NCBI RefSeq assembly: GCF_009455635.1
Contig: NZ_QPER01000002.1
Coordinates: 3,162,001 to 3,226,000, forward strand
Length of the DNA: 64,000 nt
Direction of reading: 5' to 3'
Source: Paraburkholderia agricolaris
GTDB taxonomy: Bacteria; Pseudomonadota; Gammaproteobacteria; Burkholderiales; Burkholderiaceae
Positions 18,877-27,926 of this stretch are shown here, piece by piece. Made by a program: the position numbers and the translations under genes. How positions within the stretch are numbered: position 1 is the stretch's first letter; the number at the start of each line of letters is the position of its first letter. The notes beneath the pieces were generated by a model. It was given only the letters and a program-made list of their open reading frames with translations, ran no database searches and was not told where the DNA came from.

Positions 18877-18908
18877 CCCCTATCGCTAACGCCGGCTAGC
18901 GATAGGGG
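18877..18908. terminator. Long perfect hairpin
   Basis: CCCCTATCGCTA, 8-nt loop, TAGCGATAGGGG forms a perfect 12-bp stem right after the SDR fragment. There is no clear T-tract, so it could be a terminator or another dyad element. Confidence 0.45.
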
Positions 18909-19051
18909 TAGACTTCTCGACCAGATTGCAGATTTCCTGCTTCGTGCTCCGGACACCCGAGGCAGCGCCCGCCGACCCTCACCCCAAAGTTAATGCCGAG
19001 TTCAAGAAACACAGCGCACATGCCTCACAACACAACAGCGACGCGCAGGCG
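18909..19051. other. Gap between hairpin and RraA-like gene end
   Basis: Short non-coding stretch; nothing recognised. Confidence 0.4.
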
Positions 19052-19699
19052 TTAGAGCTCGTCCCACGACGTCACGTTATTGCTCATCACCATCTGCAAC
19101 AGCTCGCCTTCCTGTTCGGCAATGCGTGTGGCCAGTTCGATCACCTTCTCGACCTGTGCATCCGGAACACAGACTACGCCACTTTCGTCGGCGACGATCC
19201 AGTCTTCGCGAGAAATGGACACACCGGAGATCGTGATCGTTTCGTTGATCGACCCGAAGGTGAATTCGTTACGGCTTCGTCGTGGGCAGACGCCCACTGC
19301 CCAGACCGGATAACCGACCTGTCTGATTTCGTCGATGTCTCGGCACGTTCCCCACATAATGGTGCCGGCAACACCGCGACGTTGCGCGAGGCGCGAGGCC
19401 AGTCCGCCCCACGCTGACGCATAGTTGGCGCCCTGCAGATCCATCACAACGACATCTCCCGTCTGCATCGTCTGCAGAACTTGCTCCAATGGCTTGCCGA
19501 CACCGCCACCGAATCTATAGGCGGCCGGGTCCTTCGACTTGGGCAGAAGCTTGACAGGCATCGCCCTTCCCACGATCCTCCCCTGTCCGACGCGTTGAGC
19601 CGACAAACCCGGTAACACGCCGGCGATCCCGAGTTCATCCAGTGCGTCCGACAGTTCGGACGTTGCGAATTCTGCCAGTCTGGCGCTTGTTGCGTTCAT
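19052..19699 (-). CDS. RraA-like aldolase/decarboxylase family protein
   Basis: 215-residue RraA/4-hydroxy-4-methyl-2-oxoglutarate aldolase-type protein. The metal/pyruvate-binding Arg120-Asp121 pair in GTCRDIDEIRQVGYPVWA and the conserved EDWIVADESGVVCVP strand are retained, so an enzymatic role (class II pyruvate aldolase or beta-keto-acid decarboxylase) is more likely than the RNase E inhibitor role. The frame continues to 20125 but overlaps the dehydratase; the ATG at 19699, 11 bp after the dehydratase stop, is chosen. As last gene of the SBP-dehydratase operon it may cleave the 2-keto-3-deoxy product. Confidence 0.85.
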   Translation of the reverse strand: MNATSARLAEFATSELSDALDELGIAGVLPGLSAQRVGQGRIVGRAMPVKLLPKSKDPAAYRFGGGVGKPLEQVLQTMQTGDVVVMDLQGANYASAWGGLASRLAQRRGVAGTIMWGTCRDIDEIRQVGYPVWAVGVCPRRSRNEFTFGSINETITISGVSISREDWIVADESGVVCVPDAQVEKVIELATRIAEQEGELLQMVMSNNVTSWDEL

Positions 19700-19710
19700 A
19701 GTTATGCTCC

Positions 19711-20880
19711 TTAGTTGAAGATCTTGCCGTCGACCTGGTGTGCCCGAATGAAGTCCCAGTCGTACACGACTCCAAAGCCCGGCCCTTCGGGGACCGCGAC
19801 CATGCCGTCGGCGTCGATTGCCGTGAGGCCGTCGCGGTATCCGCACGCGTAGATCTCCTGGCATCGGCCGATCTGAGGTGTTTTCGGATGGACGAGCGAC
19901 ATCTCGTAGTAATTTGAGTTGCGCAGTGCAGACATCAGATGCCGGTGCATCGGCCCAGGTCCGTGGATCTCCACATCGAGACCGAATCCCTCTGCGGCAT
20001 GTGCGATCTTCATCGCGCCAGTAATGCCGCCGTCGTATTCGGCATCGGTACGTACGATGTCGGTTCCACCAGCCACAATAAAGTTCACGTGCTCCTCCAC
20101 ACCACGGATATGTTCCGTCTGGCACAGCGGCGTCTTCAGCTTCTCGCGAAGCATCCTGTGAGAGAAGGAGGAAATGCCGGTATCGCGATACGGGTCCTCA
20201 TACCAAAGATAATTAGCCTCATCGCACGCTCGCCCCACCTCCAGCGCTTCGGTGAACGTCTGGAGCTTGCACGCCGGATCCAGCATCAGATGCATGTCGT
20301 CACCGACTGCCTTGCGCACGGCCAGAATGGTTCGTGTCAGCTCTCTGACGGAGTAGTCGTCCCAGACGTGCAATTTGTAACCCTGATAGCCGAGCGACTT
20401 GCATTGCACCGCGAATTCGGCAAACGCTTCAGGACTATCGAGACCACCGTTGCGATCGCCTGACATGGTGGACGCGTAGGCAGGCAGACGCTTGCGCCAT
20501 CCGCCGAGAAGCTCGGACACGGACGCGCCGTAGTATTTTCCGGCCAGATCCCAGAGCGGCAGATCGACCATCCCCATGCCCATCTTGTCGAACTTGCGCA
20601 GACACCGTTTCAGATCGTTGTAGATAAGCTCCCGCTGGAGCGGACTCTTGCCGATCAGCGTGTCCGCGAACTTGTTCATCTGGGCGAGCCCGACGGCGTC
20701 GCCACCGACGTACTCACCGACGAGTCCGTCGTCGCAAACGATACGAACGCCGTATGCCTTGACTGACTTCGTGCCGCCAGGCTGATAAACCAGGCTGTAC
20801 CCGGCAGTGTCGACACCCAGATCGGGTAGCTTGAACTGGGAGACGACGACTTCAATGGAATGAACAATTGGCTTGGTCAT
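19711..20880 (-). CDS. Enolase-superfamily acid-sugar dehydratase (mandelate racemase subgroup)
   Basis: 389 residues. Catalytic features of the MR subgroup are visible: Lys169-x-His171 in GYKLHVWDD; metal ligands Asp201 (LMLDPACK), Glu228 (WYEDPYRD) and Glu256 (QTEHIRG); and an Asp279/His306 dyad (RTDAEYDGG; EIHGPGPMHRHL). Such enzymes dehydrate aldonic or aldaric acids to 2-keto-3-deoxy acids. It lies 87 bp downstream of the substrate-binding protein gene and upstream of the RraA-like gene. The exact sugar acid cannot be read by eye. Confidence 0.9.
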   Translation of the reverse strand: MTKPIVHSIEVVVSQFKLPDLGVDTAGYSLVYQPGGTKSVKAYGVRIVCDDGLVGEYVGGDAVGLAQMNKFADTLIGKSPLQRELIYNDLKRCLRKFDKMGMGMVDLPLWDLAGKYYGASVSELLGGWRKRLPAYASTMSGDRNGGLDSPEAFAEFAVQCKSLGYQGYKLHVWDDYSVRELTRTILAVRKAVGDDMHLMLDPACKLQTFTEALEVGRACDEANYLWYEDPYRDTGISSFSHRMLREKLKTPLCQTEHIRGVEEHVNFIVAGGTDIVRTDAEYDGGITGAMKIAHAAEGFGLDVEIHGPGPMHRHLMSALRNSNYYEMSLVHPKTPQIGRCQEIYACGYRDGLTAIDADGMVAVPEGPGFGVVYDWDFIRAHQVDGKIFN

Positions 20881-20967
20881 GGATGGTTTGAAAGAAGATC
20901 AACAAACAAGGATCAGGGTGGAGAGAACCGGACGCAGTGAGCCGCTACACAACGCGCGCCACAGCGC

Positions 20968-21993
20968 TCATGGGCAATGCATACCCAATCCGGCGCTGAG
21001 CGCCTTGGGATTGAGAAACTCTGAGAACCGGGCAGGGTTGGTAATTTGACCGGTTCGCATGTAAAAGGCCTTCGCCTGAGATAGAACCATTGAAAGCCCC
21101 TTGCCGGTGTCGGCCGCGCACATCGAAATGGCCGTACCTGGCGTGACGTTGTCCCGCAGAGAGGGGAACTTCGCAAGCTGGAATGATGCTTTAGCCGTGC
21201 TCTCGGGCATGCCGGTTACCTGAACGGCGGTTCTGATAATCGCGTCGCGATTGGCGGGAATAGTGGAACGGGCCTGATCCAGCACCGTCAAAAAGCGGGC
21301 CAGCGCTGCTTCGTGACCTTCCGCCCAGTTCTGATTCGCTGCAAACCCGTCCCAACTCCAACCGCCCCCGGGAGCGTCTTTCGGGGAGGTAAGCACGGCG
21401 CCACCGCGACTTTCGATCTCGGTGGTGAAGGGCGGCCACGCGTACATCGCGTCGACCGTGTGATTGTTCAGCGCCGCGACAGCCTGCGGCGGTGCGAGAT
21501 TGACCAGTTCAACGTCAGATTCCTTCACGCCGTTGGCATCAAGCCAGGCGAGGAAAGGCGCATGAACGACCGTATAGAAAGGCAGAGCGACCTTCTTGCC
21601 TTTTAGATCCGCGGCGGTACGGATTCCTCTCTGCGGAAAGCCGACGAGCGCATCATTGCCGTTGAAGTCGCCGATGGTCGCGACCCACTGAACCGGTGCG
21701 CCGCTGGAGCGGATCGCATAGAAAGTCGTCGCGGCGCCCCATGCGAGATCGACAACGCCGCTCTTGAGCGCCGCTGTCTGCGCGGGACCCGTCGTAAAGG
21801 TGACCAGCTGAACGTCCAGGCCGCTTTTCTTGAAAAGCCCTTGCGCAATGGCGTTCCATAGCGTGCTGATCATGACGGGCTGCACACCAACCCGGATAGT
21901 CATGGGCGGAGCCTGTGAGAACGCTGGCGTTAATAAGGATAGCAAACCAATACCAATCATCAGGTTTCGAAAGCAGACGGTCAGACGAGACAT
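20968..21993 (-). CDS. ABC transporter substrate-binding protein, SsuA/TauA-like
   Basis: 341 residues with an N-terminal signal peptide (about 1-27, ending PAFSQA). The SsuA/NMT1-type fold shows in VGVQPVMISTLWNAIAQGLF, LKSGVVDLAWGAATTFYA and the hinge ADLKGKKVALPFYT. Family members bind sulfonates, taurine, nitrate or thiamine precursors, which is an odd receptor class for a sugar pathway. It is transcribed divergently from its permease and ATPase genes (22254-23862). First gene of the minus operon. Confidence 0.88.
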   Translation of the reverse strand: MSRLTVCFRNLMIGIGLLSLLTPAFSQAPPMTIRVGVQPVMISTLWNAIAQGLFKKSGLDVQLVTFTTGPAQTAALKSGVVDLAWGAATTFYAIRSSGAPVQWVATIGDFNGNDALVGFPQRGIRTAADLKGKKVALPFYTVVHAPFLAWLDANGVKESDVELVNLAPPQAVAALNNHTVDAMYAWPPFTTEIESRGGAVLTSPKDAPGGGWSWDGFAANQNWAEGHEAALARFLTVLDQARSTIPANRDAIIRTAVQVTGMPESTAKASFQLAKFPSLRDNVTPGTAISMCAADTGKGLSMVLSQAKAFYMRTGQITNPARFSEFLNPKALSAGLGMHCP

Positions 21994-22076
21994 GAAAGTA
22001 TTCCTCGGGGTGGAGTGACCGCGTTACGCGCTGGATCCATCTGGACTGCCACGGCACGGACATCACTGGTCCATAT

Positions 22077-22193
22077 TACATGTAGATTTACTTGAAGCAA
22101 AGCATGAATCATGAGGGTTTACGCCTAAAACAGCGCAATAAGCCGGAATTCATCAGAAACCTCATGTTGATAATCGGCAAATCTACATGTAGA
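22077..22193. promoter_or_regulatory. Paired GntR-type operators in divergent promoter
   Basis: The 12-mer ACATGTAGATTT (22078-22089) recurs as its exact reverse complement AAATCTACATGT (22179-22190), about 100 bp apart, one next to each divergent operon. Each centres on a palindrome: TACATGTA at 22077-22084 and the perfect TCTACATGTAGA at 22182-22193. The symmetric placement suggests that one repressor, probably the GntR protein encoded at 23884, controls both operons and may loop the DNA. Confidence 0.65.
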
Positions 22194-22253
22194 CTGGGTG
22201 CGAACACATAGAACGATCCCTGCATTCATAGTCAGCAATGAGGATAAAGAAAG

Positions 22254-23105
22254 ATGGAGACAAAGCATCCCGCTGTCGCCGTGCCGCCCGGTGCACCGAC
22301 ATCACGTTCTGAAACCCGGGCCGTGCGACGACGTCACCGGCCGGAACATCATTACCGGCTCGTTAGCGCGGCAAGCGTCGCCATGGCGGTCCTGGTGTGG
22401 TTTATTCTCACCAATACGGTCGCGCGCAACGCCGACGGCTTTCCGTCGCCGCAGCTTCTCGCTTTGACGTTCCTCGATCTGGTGTACCACGGCTACACGG
22501 GCAAGCCACTGTGGGCTCACGTATTGACCAGTCTCAGCGAGACACTGGGCGGCTTCACACTCGCGGTCGCCGTGGGTGTGCCGGTCGGTTTGGTGGTCGG
22601 CTACTACCGGATGGCCCGGGCCATCGCCATGCCGTTCATTGATTTCATGCGTCCGATTCCTCCGATCTCACTCGTTACGATCTTCGTTTTTTACTTCGGC
22701 ATCGGCTTTGGCTCGAAAGTGGCGCTCATTTTCCTGACGGGCTTCTGGTTCATGATCCTGGCGACTACCGAAGGGGTGCGTAGTTTGCCCAAAGACTATT
22801 ATCGCGCGGCAAAAAGCATGGGAATGCGACCTGGCCAGATCTTCCGGATGGTCGTCCTGCCGGGCGCGCTGCCGTCAATACTGACCGGCATGCGAACAAC
22901 GCTGTCCATCTCGTGGGCACTTGTGGTGGCCGCCGAACTCATTGCGTCCCAGGTCGGCCTCGGCTACATGATCACCGACGCTTCGAACTTCTATAAGTTG
23001 CCCATCGTATACGTCGTCGTTCTAATCATCGCCACGTTCGGCTTCATCATGGACCGCACGGTCGTGGCCATCAACCATCGCGTATTGCACTGGCAGGGGA
23101 AGTAA
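22254..23105 (+). CDS. ABC transporter permease, SsuC-like
   Basis: 283 residues. About 40 hydrophilic N-terminal residues are followed by six predicted helices. The binding-protein-dependent transport motif lies in the DYYRAAKSMGMRPGQIFRMV-type EAA loop (about 178-200). It resembles SsuC/TauC permeases. First gene of the plus operon, and 1 bp before the ATPase gene, so translational coupling is likely. It forms the importer with the SBP encoded divergently. Confidence 0.92.
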   Translation: METKHPAVAVPPGAPTSRSETRAVRRRHRPEHHYRLVSAASVAMAVLVWFILTNTVARNADGFPSPQLLALTFLDLVYHGYTGKPLWAHVLTSLSETLGGFTLAVAVGVPVGLVVGYYRMARAIAMPFIDFMRPIPPISLVTIFVFYFGIGFGSKVALIFLTGFWFMILATTEGVRSLPKDYYRAAKSMGMRPGQIFRMVVLPGALPSILTGMRTTLSISWALVVAAELIASQVGLGYMITDASNFYKLPIVYVVVLIIATFGFIMDRTVVAINHRVLHWQGK

Positions 23106-23106
23106 C

Positions 23107-23862
23107 ATGGGTGGCGCAAACATCAGTTTCCGGAATATCGTTAAGTTCTTCGAGGCAGACCAACGTCCTGTTCTGAATAGCGTCAACCTCGAAATCAAGG
23201 CCAGCGAGGTGATCTGCATCGTCGGCCCGTCGGGCTGCGGCAAGACGACCTTGCTGAACGTACTGGCGGGTTTTGAACAGATATCGCACGGCGCGTGCGA
23301 CGTCGACGGCCGCGCGGTGGCCGGTGCCGGGCCGGATCGCGGCTTCGTGTTCCAGAAACCGACGCTCTATCCGTGGATGACGATGTGGCAGAACGTGACC
23401 CTGGGAGCGCGGGTCGCGGGTCGCCGCGAGCGGCAATATCGTGCAGGCGCGGAGAACCTGCTCCAGCAGACCGGTTTGACGGATTACGTCCGGCATTTCC
23501 CTTACCAGATTTCAGGCGGGATGGCACAACGTGCCCAACTGGTCAGAGTGCTGCTGTCCGAGCCGAAGGTCATGCTGATGGACGAGCCGTTCGGTGCACT
23601 CGATTACCAGACGCGGCTCTCAATGCATCGATTGTTGATGGAGCTGCACGGGAAGCACAAACCAACCATCGTATTCATTACGCACGATGTCGACGAAGCG
23701 GTGTTTCTTGCTGACCGCGTGATCGTCATGAGCCAGCGGCCGGGTACAGTCATCGCAGACCTTAAAATAGACCTTCCCCGTCCGAGGGCGCTTCATGAAG
23801 TGGCGACACCGCAGTTTGGCGCCTATAAGGAAGAAATTTTGAGCCTGCTTGGATTCCATTAA
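23107..23862 (+). CDS. ABC transporter ATP-binding protein, SsuB-like
   Basis: 251 residues with Walker A GPSGCGKTT (about 38-46), signature ISGGMAQRAQLVR, Walker B VMLMDEPFGALD and the H-loop THDVDEA. It belongs to the nitrate/sulfonate/taurine ATPase group. It energises the importer formed with the preceding permease and the divergent SBP. Confidence 0.94.
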   Translation: MGGANISFRNIVKFFEADQRPVLNSVNLEIKASEVICIVGPSGCGKTTLLNVLAGFEQISHGACDVDGRAVAGAGPDRGFVFQKPTLYPWMTMWQNVTLGARVAGRRERQYRAGAENLLQQTGLTDYVRHFPYQISGGMAQRAQLVRVLLSEPKVMLMDEPFGALDYQTRLSMHRLLMELHGKHKPTIVFITHDVDEAVFLADRVIVMSQRPGTVIADLKIDLPRPRALHEVATPQFGAYKEEILSLLGFH

Positions 23863-23883
23863 CAGCGACAGAGGCCCCTTACC

Positions 23884-24609
23884 ATGCTCGCCCCTTTCAC
23901 CACGCTGAACGTTCAACCCGGCGAACGCATCGCAGACGCCGTCTATGCAATGCTGCGACGCGCCATTGTCCGGCACGAGATCGCGACCGGGGCGCATCTG
24001 AGCGTACCGGCGCTTGCTGCTCAGCTTGGCACCAGTAGAAGCCCTGTTCACGAGGCCATCAAGCGGCTCGTGCAGGAAGGGTTGGCGACCGAAGAACCCA
24101 GAAGAGGTGCGTTCGTCACCGTGTACAGTGCGCCGGCCCTGGTACCGCTCTATGAAGTGCGATGCGCGCTGGAAAGCATGGCGGCCGCATTGGCCGCAGA
24201 ACGCGCGTCGGAGGACGTGATACAGAATCTCAAGACAATTCTGGATGCCGAAGCGGATGCGATCGCCAGGGACGACATGGAAAAACACATCGACATCGAT
24301 ATGCAATTTCATCAGTTGCTGCTCAAGGCGGCGGCCAATCCGACGCTCGATGAGATGCTGGGCGGGATCTATGAGCGCATCCACACAGCCATGATCTCCC
24401 GCGTGATCCCGACCGGTCCGGATCAGGCGCTGGACGATCATCGCGCGATATGGAAGGCCATTGCCGCGCGCGACAGTGCCGCCGCAGGACGGGCGGCGAG
24501 TGCCCATGTGATGCGGGTTTGCAGCATGCTGGCAGCACAACGGGCCGCGGCGTTTCTTGACTACGGCGTCTCTGACAAGCCGCTGACTTCAGGGAAGTTT
24601 CAAGCATGA
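23884..24609 (+). CDS. GntR family regulator (FadR/FCD subfamily)
   Basis: 241 residues. An N-terminal winged helix (IADAVYAMLRRAIVRHEI and LGTSRSPVHEAIKRLVQEGL) is followed by an all-helical FCD effector domain with metal-binding His and Asp residues typical of regulators that sense sugar acids or other carboxylates. It is co-transcribed with the transporter and pathway genes and overlaps the SDR gene by 4 bp. It is the likely owner of the paired dyads at 22077-22193. Confidence 0.9.
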   Translation: MLAPFTTLNVQPGERIADAVYAMLRRAIVRHEIATGAHLSVPALAAQLGTSRSPVHEAIKRLVQEGLATEEPRRGAFVTVYSAPALVPLYEVRCALESMAAALAAERASEDVIQNLKTILDAEADAIARDDMEKHIDIDMQFHQLLLKAAANPTLDEMLGGIYERIHTAMISRVIPTGPDQALDDHRAIWKAIAARDSAAAGRAASAHVMRVCSMLAAQRAAAFLDYGVSDKPLTSGKFQA

Positions 24610-25388
24610 CAGATCAACCCAAGTTCGCCACCTATCCTTCGCTCAAGGGCAAGCGCGTGCTTGTCACCGGCGGCGCAAGCGGCATAGGGGCAGACCTCGT
24701 CACTCAGTTTTGCGCGCAAGGCGCAAATGTGGCATTCCTGGACATCGATAATACGGCGGCTGAGTCGCTGCTCGCCCAGCTTCGAGACAAAGGTCTCCCC
24801 GGCGCCTGCTACGCACACTGCGACTTGCGCGACATCCAGGTCTTGCGCCGGAAAATCGCCACCGTGGAGCGTCAACTCGGCGGGATCGACGTCCTCGTAA
24901 ACAATGCCGCGCGCGATGACCGGCACAGCCTGGACAGCCTTGAGCCGGACTATTGGGACGAAAGCCTGCAGGTGAACCTGCGGCATCAGATCTTTGCATC
25001 GCAGGCGGTCGCCAAAGGGATGCGAACCGCGGGAGGCGGCTCAATCATCATGTTCGGTTCCGTGACGTGGATGCGAGGACGACCCGGTTTCATCGGCTAT
25101 ACGAGCTCAAAGGCCGCAATCAATGGCGCAACGCGAACGATGGCGCGCGAACTGGGTGACGACAATATCCGGGTTAACTGCGTGCTGCCAGGTCTCGTGC
25201 TGACGCAGCGCGCCCAGGATCTGTGGTTCTCACCTGAACAGGTCGAAGAGTTTGTTCAGACCCAGGCACTCGGGTATCCGCTCGCGCCGCCCGACATATC
25301 GCGAATGGTGCTTTTTCTGGCCGCCGACGATAGCCGCGGCTGCACCGGACAGAATTTCATCGTCGACGCGGGCGTCACGCTGAACTGA
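24606..25388 (+). CDS. Short-chain dehydrogenase, putative sugar 1-dehydrogenase
   Basis: 260-residue classical SDR. TGGASGIG (21-28) is the cofactor loop, NNAARDD (99-105), and the active-site Tyr165-x3-Lys169 lies in YTSSKAAI. ATGA overlap with the GntR gene indicates coupling. Its place directly before an SMP-30 lactonase suggests that it oxidises the anomeric carbon of a sugar or sugar derivative to the lactone, the first step of a non-phosphorylative route. Substrate is inferred only. Confidence 0.88.
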   Translation: MTDQPKFATYPSLKGKRVLVTGGASGIGADLVTQFCAQGANVAFLDIDNTAAESLLAQLRDKGLPGACYAHCDLRDIQVLRRKIATVERQLGGIDVLVNNAARDDRHSLDSLEPDYWDESLQVNLRHQIFASQAVAKGMRTAGGGSIIMFGSVTWMRGRPGFIGYTSSKAAINGATRTMARELGDDNIRVNCVLPGLVLTQRAQDLWFSPEQVEEFVQTQALGYPLAPPDISRMVLFLAADDSRGCTGQNFIVDAGVTLN

Positions 25389-25432
25389 GCGCGGCGGCTT
25401 TTCCACTCTTGTCAATTTTTATCCATTCTCCA

Positions 25433-26308
25433 ATGGAAAGTCTCTTTACGTGTGTGCTGGATGCCGCGGCCGAATTGGGTGAATGCCCGGTCTGGTCGGC
25501 CAAAGACAATGCGCTCTATTGGGTCGACATCAAGCGGCCGTCACTCAACCGGTTTGATCCGTCCGCGCGGACGAATCACGTTATGCCGATGCCTACCGAA
25601 ATCGGTAGCTTTACGTTACGAAAGAAAGCTGGATTCGTGCTGGCGCTGAAAGATGGCATCTGGCTTGCCAACGCTGCCGGAGAGCTGCAGGAAAAGGTGG
25701 CAGACGCGCCTTTCACCGGCGAGGCGCATCGGTTTAACGACGGCAAATGTGATCGCCAGGGCCGATTTCTGGTCGGTTCAATGAACGAACGACGTGACGC
25801 ATCCGATGGCGGGTTGTGGCGGCTCGACCATGATCTTCGCCTCACGCAGCTATTCGGCGATCTGATGGTCAGCAATGCACTTGCCTGGAGTCCCGATGGC
25901 CGAACGATGTACCACGCCGACACCGCAACACTCACGGTTTCGACCTATTCGTACGAAACGTCGACAGGCACGCCGGTCGATCGCAAGCGGTTTGCGAGCT
26001 GGGACGCCGAAGACGATCGGCCAGACGGTGCCACGGTGGACCAGCAAGGCAACTACTGGTTGGCCCTTTATCGGGGCGGCCGCATCGTCACGTTGTCGGC
26101 GCAGGGACAACTGCTTGCCGAGTATCCCCTGCCCGCGCGGTGCCCAACGATGTGCGCATTCGGTGGCCCCGATCTGCGCACGCTGTACGTGACAACCAGT
26201 CGTCACGGCCGCTCCACTAGTGAGTTACGCGAACTGCCGCAGTCCGGCGGATTGTTTGCGATGCGGACGTCCGTTCCCGGCATTCCAGAGCCGCGCTTTG
26301 GAATCTGA
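25433..26308 (+). CDS. SMP-30/gluconolactonase family lactonase
   Basis: 291-residue six-bladed beta-propeller. Metal-binding residues are visible in GECPVWS (Glu), RFNDGKCDRQGRFLVGSM (Asn/Asp), MVSNALAWSPDGRTMYHADT (Asn) and DDRPDGATVD (Asp). It hydrolyses sugar lactones to aldonates. The frame starts with TTG at 25409, but the ATG at 25433 gives the standard N-terminus. It follows the SDR by 44 bp. Confidence 0.9.
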   Translation: MESLFTCVLDAAAELGECPVWSAKDNALYWVDIKRPSLNRFDPSARTNHVMPMPTEIGSFTLRKKAGFVLALKDGIWLANAAGELQEKVADAPFTGEAHRFNDGKCDRQGRFLVGSMNERRDASDGGLWRLDHDLRLTQLFGDLMVSNALAWSPDGRTMYHADTATLTVSTYSYETSTGTPVDRKRFASWDAEDDRPDGATVDQQGNYWLALYRGGRIVTLSAQGQLLAEYPLPARCPTMCAFGGPDLRTLYVTTSRHGRSTSELRELPQSGGLFAMRTSVPGIPEPRFGI

Positions 26309-26357
26309 GGTCCGCCGTACCGGATGAAGAGCGTACGAAAAACTGACTAAAGGCGAT

Positions 26358-27926
26358 ATGACTATCACTGGCGAAATGCTGATCGACGGCGAAGCTGTAA
26401 CGGGCAACGGGGATGCATTTTATGCATTGAATCCCACTACTGGCGCGCAAATGGAACCCGCCTTTCGCAGTGGCGGCGTGACTGACGTTGCGCGTGCGTG
26501 CGAGCTAGGGCGGCAAGCGTTCAATCTCTACCGCAACACCAGTCTGGAAACGCGAGCCGCGTTGCTTGAATCGATTGCGTCGAACCTCGAGGCGGCGGGG
26601 AACGAACTGGTCGAGCGCGCGATGGCCGAAACGGGGCTGGCCCGTCCTCGTCTGGAGGGCGAGTTGGCGCGCACGGCACGGCAGCTACGCATGTTCGCAG
26701 GCGTAGTGCGTAAAGGTCACTGGCTGAATGCAACACTGGACTCGGCGTCGGGAGCCGCACCCGATCTGCGCATGCGGATGATCGCGTTGGGTCCGGTGGC
26801 GGTATTCGGTGCAAGCAACTTCCCGCTCGCGTTTTCTGTCGCAGGCGGCGATACCGCTTCCGCACTGGCGGCGGGCTGCCCTGTGATTGTGAAGGCGCAT
26901 CCCGCCCACCCCGGCACGTCGGAAATCGCGGGGCGGGCGATCCAGGCCGCAGTCGCCAGCGCAGGCTTGCCACACGGCGTGTTCTCCATGCTGGTCGACC
27001 ACGGGCATGCCATCGGTGAAGAACTGGTTCGCCATTCTGCGATCAAGGCGGTAGGGTTCACGGGCTCGCGCTCCGGTGGCATCGCGTTGTCCCGCATCGC
27101 CGCCAACCGGCCCGAGCCGATTCCTGTTTACGCCGAGATGAGCAGCACCAATCCGGTATTCCTGCTGCCTGGCGCGCTGCGCGCCGGGGGCGTGCAACTA
27201 GCGACGGGTTTCGCCGACTCCCTGACGGCAAGCGCGGGCCAGTTCTGCACCAACCCAGGTCTTGTATTGGCGATCGCAGGTGCCGACACTGACGCGTGGA
27301 AACTGGCCGTCTCTGCTGCGATCGTGGGCCGTCCCGCCGCGACGATGTTGACACCTGGCATCCACGCAGCATACGAGGCCGGAATCGCGCGACTCGACGG
27401 CATGCACGGCGTGAGGCGGTTGGCTCACGGCGTCACGCCTGCGTCGTCCTGTCAGGCTCGCGCCGCACTCTACGAAACCACCGCTGACGCTTTCCTCGCT
27501 GACAAACAGATCCAGAACGAAGTATTCGGGCCATCGTCCGTGATCGTGATTTGCCGCGATAGCGCCCATATGCTTGCTGTCGCGCAGGCGCTGGAAGGAC
27601 AGCTCACCGCCACCGTGCACGCCGAGCTGCAGGTCGATGCCGCACTCGCGCAGCTATTGCTTTCGTGCCTCGAATTGAAGGCCGGGCGAGTGTTGATCAA
27701 TGGCTTTCCAACCGGTGTGGAAGTCTGCCATGCCATGGTGCATGGCGGTCCGTTTCCGTCCACCTCCGACGGTCGAACGACGTCCGTCGGTGCTGGCGCG
27801 ATCGATCGCTTCCTGCGCCCCGTCTGCTATCAGAACGTTCCCGATTCATGGTTGCCCGAGGCACTGCAGGATGCCAATCCGCTCAATCTCTGGCGCCTGA
27901 AGGATGGGGAGCGGGTCAACGGCTGA
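26358..27926 (+). CDS. Aldehyde dehydrogenase, KGSADH-like
   Basis: 522 residues, longer than usual ALDHs, with features of the 2,5-dioxovalerate (alpha-ketoglutaric semialdehyde) dehydrogenase group: ETGLARPRLEGELARTARQL (91-110), VFGASNFPLAFSVAGGDTAS, Glu260 in YAEMSSTNPVF and the catalytic Cys297 in SAGQFCTNPG. It would complete the pathway by oxidising the terminal semialdehyde to an acid, 2-oxoglutarate in Weimberg-type routes. It is the last gene of the plus operon. Confidence 0.9.
   Translation: MTITGEMLIDGEAVTGNGDAFYALNPTTGAQMEPAFRSGGVTDVARACELGRQAFNLYRNTSLETRAALLESIASNLEAAGNELVERAMAETGLARPRLEGELARTARQLRMFAGVVRKGHWLNATLDSASGAAPDLRMRMIALGPVAVFGASNFPLAFSVAGGDTASALAAGCPVIVKAHPAHPGTSEIAGRAIQAAVASAGLPHGVFSMLVDHGHAIGEELVRHSAIKAVGFTGSRSGGIALSRIAANRPEPIPVYAEMSSTNPVFLLPGALRAGGVQLATGFADSLTASAGQFCTNPGLVLAIAGADTDAWKLAVSAAIVGRPAATMLTPGIHAAYEAGIARLDGMHGVRRLAHGVTPASSCQARAALYETTADAFLADKQIQNEVFGPSSVIVICRDSAHMLAVAQALEGQLTATVHAELQVDAALAQLLLSCLELKAGRVLINGFPTGVEVCHAMVHGGPFPSTSDGRTTSVGAGAIDRFLRPVCYQNVPDSWLPEALQDANPLNLWRLKDGERVNG

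Noticed and set aside
23620..24540. 306-codon minus-strand open frame
   Set aside because: Antisense to the ABC ATPase and GntR genes, which have clear motifs.
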